Source: Capsulimonas corticalis
GTDB lineage: Bacteria > Armatimonadota > Armatimonadia > Armatimonadales > Capsulimonadaceae
Length of the DNA stretch: 64,000 nucleotides
Assembly: GCF_003574315.2 (NCBI RefSeq)
Contig: NZ_AP025739.1
Span: forward strand, 3,782,001 to 3,846,000
Reading direction: 5' to 3'
The position numbers were made by a program, and so were the translations under genes. Shown here piece by piece: positions 35,259-43,878 of this stretch (the stretch's first letter is position 1; each line of letters starts with the position of its first letter). The notes below the pieces were generated by a model. The model was given only the letters and a program-made list of their open reading frames with translations, did not search any database and was not told the origin of the DNA.

Positions 35259-38200
35259 TTGCGATTCCTACACACCACTCTTGTTGTTTTGATGGTTGTC
35301 TGTTCGTCCCTGACGATCGGCGCCCAAACTCATGCGGACGACGGTTCGGGACAGACGTCCGTGACACGCTCCGTCTCCCTTTGGGATACCGAGCACGGCC
35401 TGCCGAGCAACAAGATCAACGCCATCACGAAGACGCCCGATGGTTATGTCTGGCTGGCCACTTCCGAGGGATTGATCCGATTTGACGGAATGCGCTTTTC
35501 CGTGTTCGAGCATCACAGCGCGCCGGCGCTGCCGGGAAGCGTGATCGACGATCTGGTCGTGGACGGGCATGGAACGCTCTGGATCCTGGCGCAGGGCCGT
35601 GTCGTCCGGCGCGACGGCGACCAGTTCTCGGACGCCGGCGCGGCGCTGGCCGGAGCCTCCGTCAACCGCATGTGGCGGGGGGAAGACCAGGAAATCTATC
35701 TGGCGACGGACGCCGCCGTCTATCACGGCGGCGGCGGTAAGCTGGCGAGGATCGGTTCCGTCCCGCTGCCCGAAGTGTGCTACAGTTTTGCGGATCTGCC
35801 GGGCAACCGTGTTCTGGCGGGCGGAAGCCAGGGGCGGCTTTACTCCATCAGCGATCAAGGAGTTCATACGGTCGGCTCCGCCGCGTTTTTCGGGAATGGA
35901 TCGGTCTCCGTTGTCTCGGACCACAAGGGCGGAGAGTGGGTGGCCTGCGCGAACGGCGTCTACCACGGCTACAAGGACAACTTCATTCCGCGCCGCGCGT
36001 CCGCTCCGCTCAGCGACCTGGCGTGGATGTGGACGACCAAGGACAGCACGCCCAACTTGCTTTGCGAGGCCGATGGAACCATCTGGGTTCAGAACGGCAG
36101 CCGCCTTTTCCACTCGCATTATGGTACGCTGGACCCCTGCACCGCCCAGGACGGCGCGCCGGCGCACTGCGCCCGCATGGGGCTGGACGCCGGCGGGCGG
36201 CTGTGGGCCGTGGAAACGACGGCCGCCGGGAACGCCGTGCTGTATGCGTGGAACGGCGAGCGTTTTGAGAAGATCCCGGTCAACGGCGCGGTCTACGGCA
36301 GTGTGCGGGTTCCCGCTTATACCGACGAGAGCGGCGACTATTGGATCGGCGGCCAGTCGGGGCTGATCTGGTCGCGCGAGCAGATCTGCCGAACCTTTGG
36401 AAAAGCCGATGGCCTGCCGGAGAGTGAGCTCACCACGGCGGCCGCCGGACATGACGGCATTTGGGTGGGCAGTCAGGGCTCCGGTCTGTATCGACTCGCT
36501 CATGGGCGCTTCGTGCGGAACGCCGGCATGCCCGCGGACGCCAATATCACCAGTCTGGCGGCGTTCGCTCCGGGCGACCTCTGGGTAGGCCGGGAAGGCA
36601 TCGAAGTCGCGGCGCTGAACCATGGCGCCCTCGAAGATTTTCCATCCCGATATCCGGCGCCCCATCTTTCCAACATCATGCGCTATCTGGCGCGAGACAG
36701 CCATGGGACCCTCTGGGCGTCGGACGGCGTGCTTCTGTTTCGCTGCGACGATCATCACGTGACGCGCGTTGAGATCAAAAGCGCTGAATTTTTGATGGGC
36801 GAGATCACGGGCGTCTTCGTGGATTCCCATGACAATGTCTGGGTGGGCGGCTTTGGCGGATTTATCGAATTGCATGACGGGACGATGATGTCGTACGCGC
36901 AGAACCCAAAATTGACCGGCTGCCGAGTGACATCGATCTGTGAAGGAAGCGACGGCGCCGTCTGGTTTGGTTTCAACGGCGCGGGATTGGCGCGATGGAA
37001 AGACGGCGACGTCAAGATTTTGACCGTGGCGGCGAACGGGATTCCCTCGGATTACATTAATGGCATGGCGCGCGATAAAGACGGGCGTTTCTGGATCGGC
37101 GGATCCCGTGGGATTTATTGCGTCGACGAAGTCCAGCTCAGCGCGGTCACGGACGGGCGCGCTCCGACCGCGCCGTTCACCCGTATCGAGAAGGCGGACG
37201 GCGCCGCCGGCGGCGCGCTCCAAACGCGTTATGGCAACTGTGTCACGGAAGACGACGAGGGCATGCTCTGGTTTGTCTGCGAGCACGGTCTTGTCCGCGT
37301 CGATCCCTCACAATTTGCGCGCACACCTACCCCAACCCTGCTGGAATCGGTCTATGTCAATGGAAAGAACTATTCCTTTGGCCACACGATCATCGCGCCG
37401 CCCGGTTCCGGGGATCTGAATATCGAGTACACCGCGATCCGATTCGTCAGCTCGCAGCGCCTGCGCTTTGAATACCGGCTGCGCGGCTACAACTCCCGCT
37501 GGATCGATATCGGCGCGGGACGCAGCGCCGCTTATATGAACCTCCCGCCGGGAACGTATACGTTCGATGTGCGATCGTACGACGCGCACTCCACAACGCC
37601 GCTTTCACGCGCCTCCGTCACGGTGATCCTGAAGCCGTTCTACTACCAGACCACGGCGTTCCGCGCTGCGTGCGTCATGGCGATTCTGGTTACAATTTGG
37701 TTCTTGTTCCTGCTGCGCACACGCATGCTGATGGCCCGCACTCGAAAGCTCGAAGCGATCGTGGAGGCGCGGACCAGCGACCTGAAGAAGGCGCATGAGA
37801 CGGTCGCGGCGGCGTACGAACAGCTGGAGGATCAAAAGCAAGAGCTGGAAATGCACAATGAGATGCTCCAGAACACGCAAGCGGAATTGGAAGCTCAAAA
37901 CGACGAGCTTCAGAGCGCCCAGTCCGAGTTGGAGCGGCAGAACAACGAACTCCAGCGGATGCGCGCCGAGCTGGAGCGCGAAAAGGCGGCGCTCGCCGAA
38001 GCGAACGTCCATTTGAACGCGCTGGCGATTACCGACGGCCTGACGGGGCTGACGAATCATCGGGGCTTCCAGGACCAACTGGAGCGCGAGTGGACACGCT
38101 CCATGCGCTACGGCGACTCCCTGTCCCTTCTCCTGCTCGATGTGGATCACTTTAAACAATACAACGACACCTATGGACACCCGCAGGGCGACACAGTCCT

Positions 38201-38534
38201 GAAGACCATCGCGCGCCTCCTGATGGAGAACTGCCGGGACACGGACACACCCGCGCGGTACGGCGGCGAAGAGTTCGTTGTGGTTGTTCCGCAAACGGAC
38301 TCCGTCGGCGTTGCCGAGCTCGCCGAGCGCATCCGTGAGGTCATCGCGTCGGCGCCCTGGCCCGACCGCCCGGTGACCGCCAGCATCGGCGTTGTGACAT
38401 ACACCGCCGGGATGCTCAACGGCCGCGACCTGATCGAATTTGCCGATCAGGCGCTTTATTTCTCCAAGACTCACGGCCGCAACCGTGTGACCGCCTACGC
38501 GCACATCGCCGAAACAGCTGCTCCTGTTCGATAA
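35259..38534 (+). CDS. Two-component-propeller sensor diguanylate cyclase
   Basis: A 1091-residue membrane sensor. A signal peptide (about 1-26) leads to a periplasmic two-bladed-propeller-type ligand domain (30-690) with repeated blade motifs such as DGYVWLATSEGLIRFDG, DGTIWVQNG, DNVWVGGFGG and DGAVWFGFNG. A Y_Y_Y-type domain (about 700-775), one membrane helix (about 785-805) and a long Gln/Glu coiled coil (about 815-915) follow. The protein ends in a GGDEF domain with YGGEEF intact. It should make c-di-GMP in response to an extracellular oligosaccharide, by analogy with hybrid systems of Bacteroidetes. The start is a TTG with a weak ribosome site; ATG 35292 is the alternative. Confidence 0.85.
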   Translation: MRFLHTTLVVLMVVCSSLTIGAQTHADDGSGQTSVTRSVSLWDTEHGLPSNKINAITKTPDGYVWLATSEGLIRFDGMRFSVFEHHSAPALPGSVIDDLVVDGHGTLWILAQGRVVRRDGDQFSDAGAALAGASVNRMWRGEDQEIYLATDAAVYHGGGGKLARIGSVPLPEVCYSFADLPGNRVLAGGSQGRLYSISDQGVHTVGSAAFFGNGSVSVVSDHKGGEWVACANGVYHGYKDNFIPRRASAPLSDLAWMWTTKDSTPNLLCEADGTIWVQNGSRLFHSHYGTLDPCTAQDGAPAHCARMGLDAGGRLWAVETTAAGNAVLYAWNGERFEKIPVNGAVYGSVRVPAYTDESGDYWIGGQSGLIWSREQICRTFGKADGLPESELTTAAAGHDGIWVGSQGSGLYRLAHGRFVRNAGMPADANITSLAAFAPGDLWVGREGIEVAALNHGALEDFPSRYPAPHLSNIMRYLARDSHGTLWASDGVLLFRCDDHHVTRVEIKSAEFLMGEITGVFVDSHDNVWVGGFGGFIELHDGTMMSYAQNPKLTGCRVTSICEGSDGAVWFGFNGAGLARWKDGDVKILTVAANGIPSDYINGMARDKDGRFWIGGSRGIYCVDEVQLSAVTDGRAPTAPFTRIEKADGAAGGALQTRYGNCVTEDDEGMLWFVCEHGLVRVDPSQFARTPTPTLLESVYVNGKNYSFGHTIIAPPGSGDLNIEYTAIRFVSSQRLRFEYRLRGYNSRWIDIGAGRSAAYMNLPPGTYTFDVRSYDAHSTTPLSRASVTVILKPFYYQTTAFRAACVMAILVTIWFLFLLRTRMLMARTRKLEAIVEARTSDLKKAHETVAAAYEQLEDQKQELEMHNEMLQNTQAELEAQNDELQSAQSELERQNNELQRMRAELEREKAALAEANVHLNALAITDGLTGLTNHRGFQDQLEREWTRSMRYGDSLSLLLLDVDHFKQYNDTYGHPQGDTVLKTIARLLMENCRDTDTPARYGGEEFVVVVPQTDSVGVAELAERIREVIASAPWPDRPVTASIGVVTYTAGMLNGRDLIEFADQALYFSKTHGRNRVTAYAHIAETAAPVR

Positions 38535-38984
38535 GCAATCTCCATAGGGGTAATTATGGTTTTTCTTTGGTTCTGATGTGTCTATTGACATGTGCTCCAA
38601 AGTGTGCTAGACTGAATTCCGTTACGCAAAGCGAGCTTAGGTACGCGCGGTGTGCGGCAATGGCTGCCCGCCGCCGGGCGCCGTTCCGAACGAGACCGAC
38701 AGCCCCGCCGTCAACGGCCTGGCGTACCCCGGGCCGCGAACTGGCTGCTGTCCGACGGCCACGTCAAATATCTGCGCCCGACGCGCATTTCAGCGCTCTC
38801 TAATGTCTCCACAATATCTTCCCGATCGCCGATACCGAACCTGAGACTGCGTGACGCCGCAAGGCGGCGCGCAGTCTTTGTCGGTTGATTCCGCTTTGCG
38901 TCTTCTTGCCTGCGTTTTCTTGACGGCCAGGGCGCGCAGTCGATACAATGTCTTTATCGCCCCAAAGAAAGAGTAATCCCAAGA
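38535..38984 (+). promoter_or_regulatory. 450-bp stretch with an orphan promoter, gene ruin and hairpin
   Basis: An intact promoter, TTGACA (38585-38590), 17 bp, TAGACT (38608-38613), precedes the remnant of a DUF1559 gene (separate entry). A strong hairpin with arms at about 38845-38860 and 38864-38876, ending TTTG, closes the unit. Nothing else is recognisable. Confidence 0.65.
38650..38800 (+). pseudogene. Remnant of a DUF1559 prepilin-like gene (C-terminal piece)
   Basis: Only ~50 codons remain. One frame reads NETDSPAVNGLAYPGPR and, after a shift, another reads [18 protein letters not shown]; together they match the C-terminus of the family, compare [10 protein letters not shown] in the gene at 32832. 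The prepilin leader and most of the body have been deleted, while the upstream promoter and downstream hairpin survive. This is a decayed fourth family member. Confidence 0.65.
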
Positions 38985-40715
38985 ATGTCTTCGAAAGAAC
39001 ATGGCGCGCAAACTGCGTCCACGCGCCGGCAATTCGTGCAGCAGGCTGCTGCGGCTGCGCTCTCCACGGCGCTGATCGCGCCGCTGGCGCCCCAAGCGTC
39101 GGGGAAGGCGCCGCGCGCCGCGCGGTCGTCCAGCGGCTATTTCGACTTACAGCGCGCGCCGGACCTTATCCAGATCTTTACCGAGGACGGCGACCGGAAG
39201 CTGAGCAAAGAGGCGGGCGGCCGCTGGACATCTCAAGACGCTGTGGTGACGACGGCAGTGACCCCCAGCGGCCTGAACGTGTCGCTGTCGGCGTCGAATA
39301 CGGGCGTCAAAAGGATCCATCTGCGCTGGAACGGCGCGGTCGCGGGCGGTCAGCGGTTTCTGGGCGATCACTGGGAGCGCGCCTATGGCGATCTGGAGTG
39401 GCGCGGGGTGGTCCCGGATCGCGCGATGCCCTGGTACTTCGCGGCGTGGGACGGCGCCCGGACGCATGGCTACGGCGTGATGACCGGTCCGGCGGCGTTC
39501 TGTTTCTGGCAAACCGATTCGGATGGGATTAGCCTGTGGGCCGACGTGCGCAGCGGCGGCAAGGGGCTGCGCCTCGGCTCGCGCGCGCTGGATGTCTGCA
39601 CGGTCGTCAGCCGCCCCGGCAAAGGCGGCGAAACGCCCTTCGCGGCGCTGCACGCCTTTTGCCGTCAGATGTGCCCGCAGCCGCGCCTCGCGGACCACTC
39701 GATCTACGGCCACAACGATTGGGACTTCGCCTACGGCAATAACTCCGCGGCGTCCACGCTGGAGGCCGCGCACCTTCTCGCCTCGCTGTCTCCGGCGGGT
39801 AAGAACCGCCCGTATGTGGTCATCGATGACGGCTGGGAGCCGGCCGGCCCCGGCAAGGCGGGACCGTGGGATGGCTCGAACAGCAAGTTTCCGGACATGC
39901 CCGGGCTGACGTCAGATGTCAGGAAGGCCGGGGCGCGTCCCGGCATCTGGATCCGCCCCACCACGGCCTGGGAGGCGATGCCGGATCCTTGGAGAATCGA
40001 TGGGAAACACGGCTCGCTCGACCCGACCGTCCCGGAAGTCAAGGCGCAAATCGAGGCCGACATGGCGCGCTTGGCGGGGTGGGGCTTTGAGCTGATCAAG
40101 CACGACTTCTCGTCGGTCGATATCCTGGGGCGGTTCGGCTCCGGCATGGGCTCGGGGATTACCGACGATCACTGGAAGTTCCGCGAAGGGCAGGGGCGCA
40201 CCACCGCCGAAGTCGTATTGGATCTCTACCAGACGATGCGCAAGGGAGCGGGAAGCGCCGTTGTCCTCGGCTGCAACACATTCAGCCACCTCTCGGCTGG
40301 AATCTTCGAAGCCTGCCGCATCGGCGACGACACCAGCGGGCGGGATTGGGAGCGCACGCGCAAGATGGGCGTTAACTGCCTGGCGTTCCGCAACGCCCAG
40401 AACCGCGCATTCTACGCCACCGATCCGGATATCGCGCCGATTACCCACGATGTCCCGTGGGAGAAGACGGCGCAGTGGCTGGACCTGGTCGCGCGCAGCG
40501 GATCGGTGCTGTTCACCAGCCTCGACATGACCGCCGTCGGCCCCGTCCAGCGAGAAGCGCTGCGCGAGGCGCTCGCGCTCGCGGCCGCCGGTCAGCCGCT
40601 GGGCGAGCCGATCGACTGGCTGGAGACGACCTGTCCCCAGCAATGGAGGCTGGGCGGCGAGATGAAGCAGTATCGGTGGCAAAATCCAGAAGGCGCTTCG
40701 CCCTTTAACGTCTAA
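38985..40715 (+). CDS. Tat-exported GH36-like alpha-galactosidase
   Basis: A 576-residue enzyme. The N-terminus STRRQFVQQAAAAALSTAL (12-30) is a twin-arginine signal. A beta-rich N-domain is followed by a TIM barrel with VVIDDGWEPAG (278-288) and the nucleophile strand ELIKHDFSSVD (K372, D374), the GH36/GH31-clan pattern, and later RIGDDTSGRDW, which may hold the acid/base. It would remove terminal alpha-galactose in the periplasm or outside the cell. The EEP-family gene follows after 22 bp and may be co-transcribed. Exact specificity within clan GH-D is not readable. Confidence 0.72.
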   Translation: MSSKEHGAQTASTRRQFVQQAAAAALSTALIAPLAPQASGKAPRAARSSSGYFDLQRAPDLIQIFTEDGDRKLSKEAGGRWTSQDAVVTTAVTPSGLNVSLSASNTGVKRIHLRWNGAVAGGQRFLGDHWERAYGDLEWRGVVPDRAMPWYFAAWDGARTHGYGVMTGPAAFCFWQTDSDGISLWADVRSGGKGLRLGSRALDVCTVVSRPGKGGETPFAALHAFCRQMCPQPRLADHSIYGHNDWDFAYGNNSAASTLEAAHLLASLSPAGKNRPYVVIDDGWEPAGPGKAGPWDGSNSKFPDMPGLTSDVRKAGARPGIWIRPTTAWEAMPDPWRIDGKHGSLDPTVPEVKAQIEADMARLAGWGFELIKHDFSSVDILGRFGSGMGSGITDDHWKFREGQGRTTAEVVLDLYQTMRKGAGSAVVLGCNTFSHLSAGIFEACRIGDDTSGRDWERTRKMGVNCLAFRNAQNRAFYATDPDIAPITHDVPWEKTAQWLDLVARSGSVLFTSLDMTAVGPVQREALREALALAAAGQPLGEPIDWLETTCPQQWRLGGEMKQYRWQNPEGASPFNV

Positions 40716-40737
40716 TCTCGGCGCGGGAGACAGAGAT

Positions 40738-41532
40738 TTGGAACAAAAGCAGCCGCGCATAATCACCGTCGCGACGATGAATATCCGCCATGACGCGGAC
40801 CGCTGGCCGGAGCGGCGTCCGCTCCTTTCGCAAGGATTGCGCAGGCTGGCGCCGGATGTGATCGCCTTGCAGGAAGTCGCGCTGGGGATCGATCAAGCCG
40901 CCCTGCTGCAATCGGATCTGAACGGAGAGATGGACGCCGCCCCCTACGCCGCGTTTGTCGAGCCGAAAACAGGCGCGGCGCCCACCGAAGGCATCGGGTG
41001 CCTGACGCGTCTGCCGGTGGCGCGCAGTACGCGGCTTGAGCTGCCGGGCGGCTGGCGCATCGCCCAGGCTCTGGACTTTCGGCAGGATGGCGTGAGCTTT
41101 TGCGTGGTCAACACGCATCTGCACCACGAGCCCGCCGACAGCGAGGAGATCCGGGCAAAGCAAAGCGCGGCCATCATGGAGTATCTCGAAGCGGAGGCGG
41201 CTCGGGATCCGGACAAGCATTGGATCCTGGCCGGGGACTTCAACGCCACCCCGGAGACCGAAACCGTGCAGCGTGTTCTGACGCGTCTCGTCTCGGCGTA
41301 TCCCATCATCCACGGCGCGGAGCCGAAATACACCTATCCCACGCCGCTGGCCGCCGAAGATTACGCCGATCCCACATCGTATCACTGCATCGACTATCTC
41401 TTTGTGTCGCCGTCGATCCATGTCCACGACATTCAGATGATCTTTGACGAGCCTGGTCCCGACGATCCGGCGCTCTTTCCTTCGGACCACTTCGGATTGC
41501 TGGCGACGATTTCGTTTCCCGATGCTTCCTGA
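40738..41532 (+). CDS. Endonuclease/exonuclease/phosphatase-family protein
   Basis: A 264-residue metal-dependent phosphodiesterase fold: MNIRHD (N-terminal metal ligand region), LQEV with the conserved Glu, THLHHEP, GDFNATPE and C-terminal SDHFGL. No signal peptide, so cytoplasmic. Targets may be nucleic acids, phospholipid or sugar phosphates; the co-directional alpha-galactosidase gene 22 bp upstream hints at sugar metabolism but proves nothing. The start is TTG 40738 with GGGAG about 9 nt upstream. Confidence 0.8.
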   Translation: MEQKQPRIITVATMNIRHDADRWPERRPLLSQGLRRLAPDVIALQEVALGIDQAALLQSDLNGEMDAAPYAAFVEPKTGAAPTEGIGCLTRLPVARSTRLELPGGWRIAQALDFRQDGVSFCVVNTHLHHEPADSEEIRAKQSAAIMEYLEAEAARDPDKHWILAGDFNATPETETVQRVLTRLVSAYPIIHGAEPKYTYPTPLAAEDYADPTSYHCIDYLFVSPSIHVHDIQMIFDEPGPDDPALFPSDHFGLLATISFPDAS

Positions 41533-41538
41533 AGGGTC

Positions 41539-42411
41539 TTACGTGCGCGGTCCCCGGCGGTACGCCGCCGGGGGACGCCCCGTTTCCCGGGCAAAGACGC
41601 GGGAGAAGTAGAACCGGTCGCCAAACCCCGTTTCCTCGGCGATCCGGTCGATGGTGTCGTCGGTGAAGAGCAGGCGCTGCGCCGCAAGCGCCACGCGGCG
41701 CTTCAGCACGTACTTGGCGGGCGCCACGCCGACGGCTTCGCGGAAGCGCCGGATAAAGTAATCCTCGCTCATGCTGCAAAGCGCCGCCATCGCGTCATTC
41801 GTAATCGCCTGGCCGAGATGCTCGTGAATATGGGAGATCGCCGGCAGGACAGGCTTGAGCGCGGAGACCCGAATCCAGCACCGCTCCAGCATGTCGGGAG
41901 GCAGCGAATTGAAATAGTGACCGAACGCCTGATAAAGCAGCCCTTTGAGCAGGCACTGACTGCCGAAGTCCGCGCACCCTGTCTGCTCGACCCGACCTCC
42001 CAATTCAAAGACCGTTTTGCCGAAGTCCGGCGCATTTGGGATCAAGACGGGGCCAGGGAACATCTCTTGAAAGACGATCGGCGGCAGCCCGCGCAGATCG
42101 AAGTGAACAAAGAACTGCCGCAGGGGCGCGTCGTTATCGCTCGACAGCTCCAGGCCCGACGGAATCAGATAAACCTCGCGCGCCTCCAGCGGCAGCACCT
42201 GATCCCGATTCTTGAGCCAGCCGCCAGGCGCGTCGTTTTGGTACAGCCGCCAATGGTCGTTGACCAGCAGGGGGTGACTCCACCATCCCGGCGGAAGGTT
42301 GTCCCGCTGCGCCCAGAGAAGCCGAATATCCAGGTCATCCAGCATTACTGGGAGCTGCTGTCGTTCAAAAAGCGCCTGCTCGGCGCTTGTCCGTTGTGTG
42401 TTGGTCATCAT
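41539..42411 (-). CDS. AraC-family transcriptional regulator
   Basis: A 290-residue regulator. The N-terminal cupin-like sensor (about 20-140) is followed by two C-terminal helix-turn-helix motifs (AMAALCSMSEDYFIRRFREA and IDRIAEETGFGDRFYFSRVF), ending in the usual GRPPAAYR. It is divergent from the RbsD/FucU-like gene (about 120 bp between starts), so a role in sugar uptake or isomerisation is plausible. ATG 42411 was chosen for the GGGA just upstream; in-frame ATGs at 42408 and 42441 are also possible. Its 3' end is 6 bp from the convergent EEP gene. Confidence 0.87.
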   Translation of the reverse strand: MMTNTQRTSAEQALFERQQLPVMLDDLDIRLLWAQRDNLPPGWWSHPLLVNDHWRLYQNDAPGGWLKNRDQVLPLEAREVYLIPSGLELSSDNDAPLRQFFVHFDLRGLPPIVFQEMFPGPVLIPNAPDFGKTVFELGGRVEQTGCADFGSQCLLKGLLYQAFGHYFNSLPPDMLERCWIRVSALKPVLPAISHIHEHLGQAITNDAMAALCSMSEDYFIRRFREAVGVAPAKYVLKRRVALAAQRLLFTDDTIDRIAEETGFGDRFYFSRVFARETGRPPAAYRRGPRT

Positions 42412-42531
42412 CCCGTTCCCATGCGCGGCGGAATCGTCCATGGATTGGACGGATTATCCCATAGCCTCGACGCACGGAATATTATAAGATATACCACACG
42501 AGATTGATACCGAAATTTGACGGAGTGACTG

Positions 42532-43074
42532 ATGAATATTCCAAGTATCCGCGCCTCGGAGGGGAGTTGGCGGAAGCTACTGGCGGAAACTCTGCCCTTA
42601 TTCGGGCATCGGAACTGGATCGTCGTCGCGGATTCCGCGTATCCGAGCCAGTCCCAACCGGGCGTACGCACGATCGCCGCGCCGGACGATCACCTGGACG
42701 TCATAGATGGTGTGCTGACGGAAATCGACCGCGCCGGCCACGTCCGCCCGATCCTCCATTTGGACGAGGAACTGGAGTTTTTGAGCGACGAGGATATCGC
42801 AGGCGTCGGCGCATTCCGCGCCGGATTGGCGGCGCTGCTCGGCGCCGGCGTCCGAAGCGCGCCGCACGAATCCATCATCCACCGCCTGGACGCCGCCGCC
42901 GGAATGTTTGAGATCCTCGTCATCAAAACGAGTTTTCAAATCCCCTACACAAGCGTCTTCATCGAACTCGATTGCGGTTACTGGGACGCCGAATCCGAAC
43001 GACGCCTGCGAATGCGAATGGAGAGCGCCCAGGCGAACGCCAATGCCGTTCAAATAAGGTATACCGCTTCCTGA
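42532..43074 (+). CDS. RbsD/FucU-like sugar mutarotase
   Basis: A 180-residue protein. The N-terminal FGHRNWIVVADSAYP (24-38) matches the RbsD/FucU pattern of a conserved His and an (A/D)D(A/S)xxP motif, and the C-terminal IPYTSVFIELDCGYW resembles the family's last conserved block. RbsD/FucU enzymes interconvert pyranose and furanose or anomeric forms of ribose and fucose; here the sugar is unknown. The start has GGAG 7 nt upstream. It is divergent from an AraC gene, the likely regulator. Confidence 0.65.
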   Translation: MNIPSIRASEGSWRKLLAETLPLFGHRNWIVVADSAYPSQSQPGVRTIAAPDDHLDVIDGVLTEIDRAGHVRPILHLDEELEFLSDEDIAGVGAFRAGLAALLGAGVRSAPHESIIHRLDAAAGMFEILVIKTSFQIPYTSVFIELDCGYWDAESERRLRMRMESAQANANAVQIRYTAS

Positions 43075-43245
43075 AACGTCTTCGTCGGGTTTCATGGATA
43101 GCCGTGTTGGGGGCGCTTGAGAGCGAATGTCGACATTTTGCGCTTGGCGGAATTTTCCATCGCTTGCATGGACGATGTTGTCGCCGCCGCCCGGGAATAT
43201 TATGAGGATTCCTTGATAAAACGATAGGGATTTTGGGAAGTCCGT

Positions 43246-43878
43246 ATGGCAAAAAGAGATAGGCGCAAAATCAAGGACAGAACTCCGATGCGATTCGCGT
43301 CTGACCCTGCTCCCAGGTGGTATCGTCTCTCCCATCGGGCGCGCTTTAAGCGTCTGCATAAAGTGAGGATCGCGTGCTGCAGAAAATACTCTCGCAGACC
43401 AGAAGACCAGCGTGGGAGGACGATTCATCTGGATGGCGCCTGGATCAGCGATGTTCCGAGTTTCTATCTATCGATGGGGGAAGCGGTCAATGGACCGTTC
43501 GGATATTTCGGAACCTGTTTGGACAGCCTTGCCGATTGTCTGAATGGCGGTTTTGGCGTAAGGTATCCATTGACAATTCGGATTACGCATGTCAGCAAAA
43601 TGAGAAAGGCCTTAGACGCACTGGCATGGTGTCTTTATCGTGCAGAAAGTTTTCGAGAGGTGGTCGATTGGGAAGATACGGCGCAGCTTGTGGACTGGGG
43701 CTACTTTGCCGATGGCAGCGAGGCGGAAGTGGCGCGAAAGACCGCCATTTACGAGGCTGCTCTTGCCGGTGAGTCGTTCGACTGTTCCGACTTCCGCTCG
43801 TATTTTGATAAGATCCTTGAGATCTTTGCGGACCACAGAGTTGAGCTTATCCTGGAAAATGACGATCCTCTAGACTAA
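43246..43878 (+). CDS. Barstar-family protein without a neighbouring RNase
   Basis: A 210-residue protein. After a basic ~55-residue N-terminal extension (MAKRDRRKIKDR) comes a barstar-like core: IHLDGAWISDVPSFYLSMGE, then FGYFGTCLDSLADCLNGGFG, the barstar fG-N-lDal-DcL signature in modified form. A C-terminal extension follows. Barstars bind and block barnase-type RNases or CdiA toxin domains. No barnase or polymorphic-toxin gene is beside it, so it is an orphan immunity-type gene. Its stop overlaps that of the convergent GH53 gene by 4 bp. Confidence 0.65.
   Translation: MAKRDRRKIKDRTPMRFASDPAPRWYRLSHRARFKRLHKVRIACCRKYSRRPEDQRGRTIHLDGAWISDVPSFYLSMGEAVNGPFGYFGTCLDSLADCLNGGFGVRYPLTIRITHVSKMRKALDALAWCLYRAESFREVVDWEDTAQLVDWGYFADGSEAEVARKTAIYEAALAGESFDCSDFRSYFDKILEIFADHRVELILENDDPLD

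Noticed and set aside
35268-37286. 672-codon minus-strand open frame
   Set aside because: Antisense to the propeller sensor domain, with no motif.
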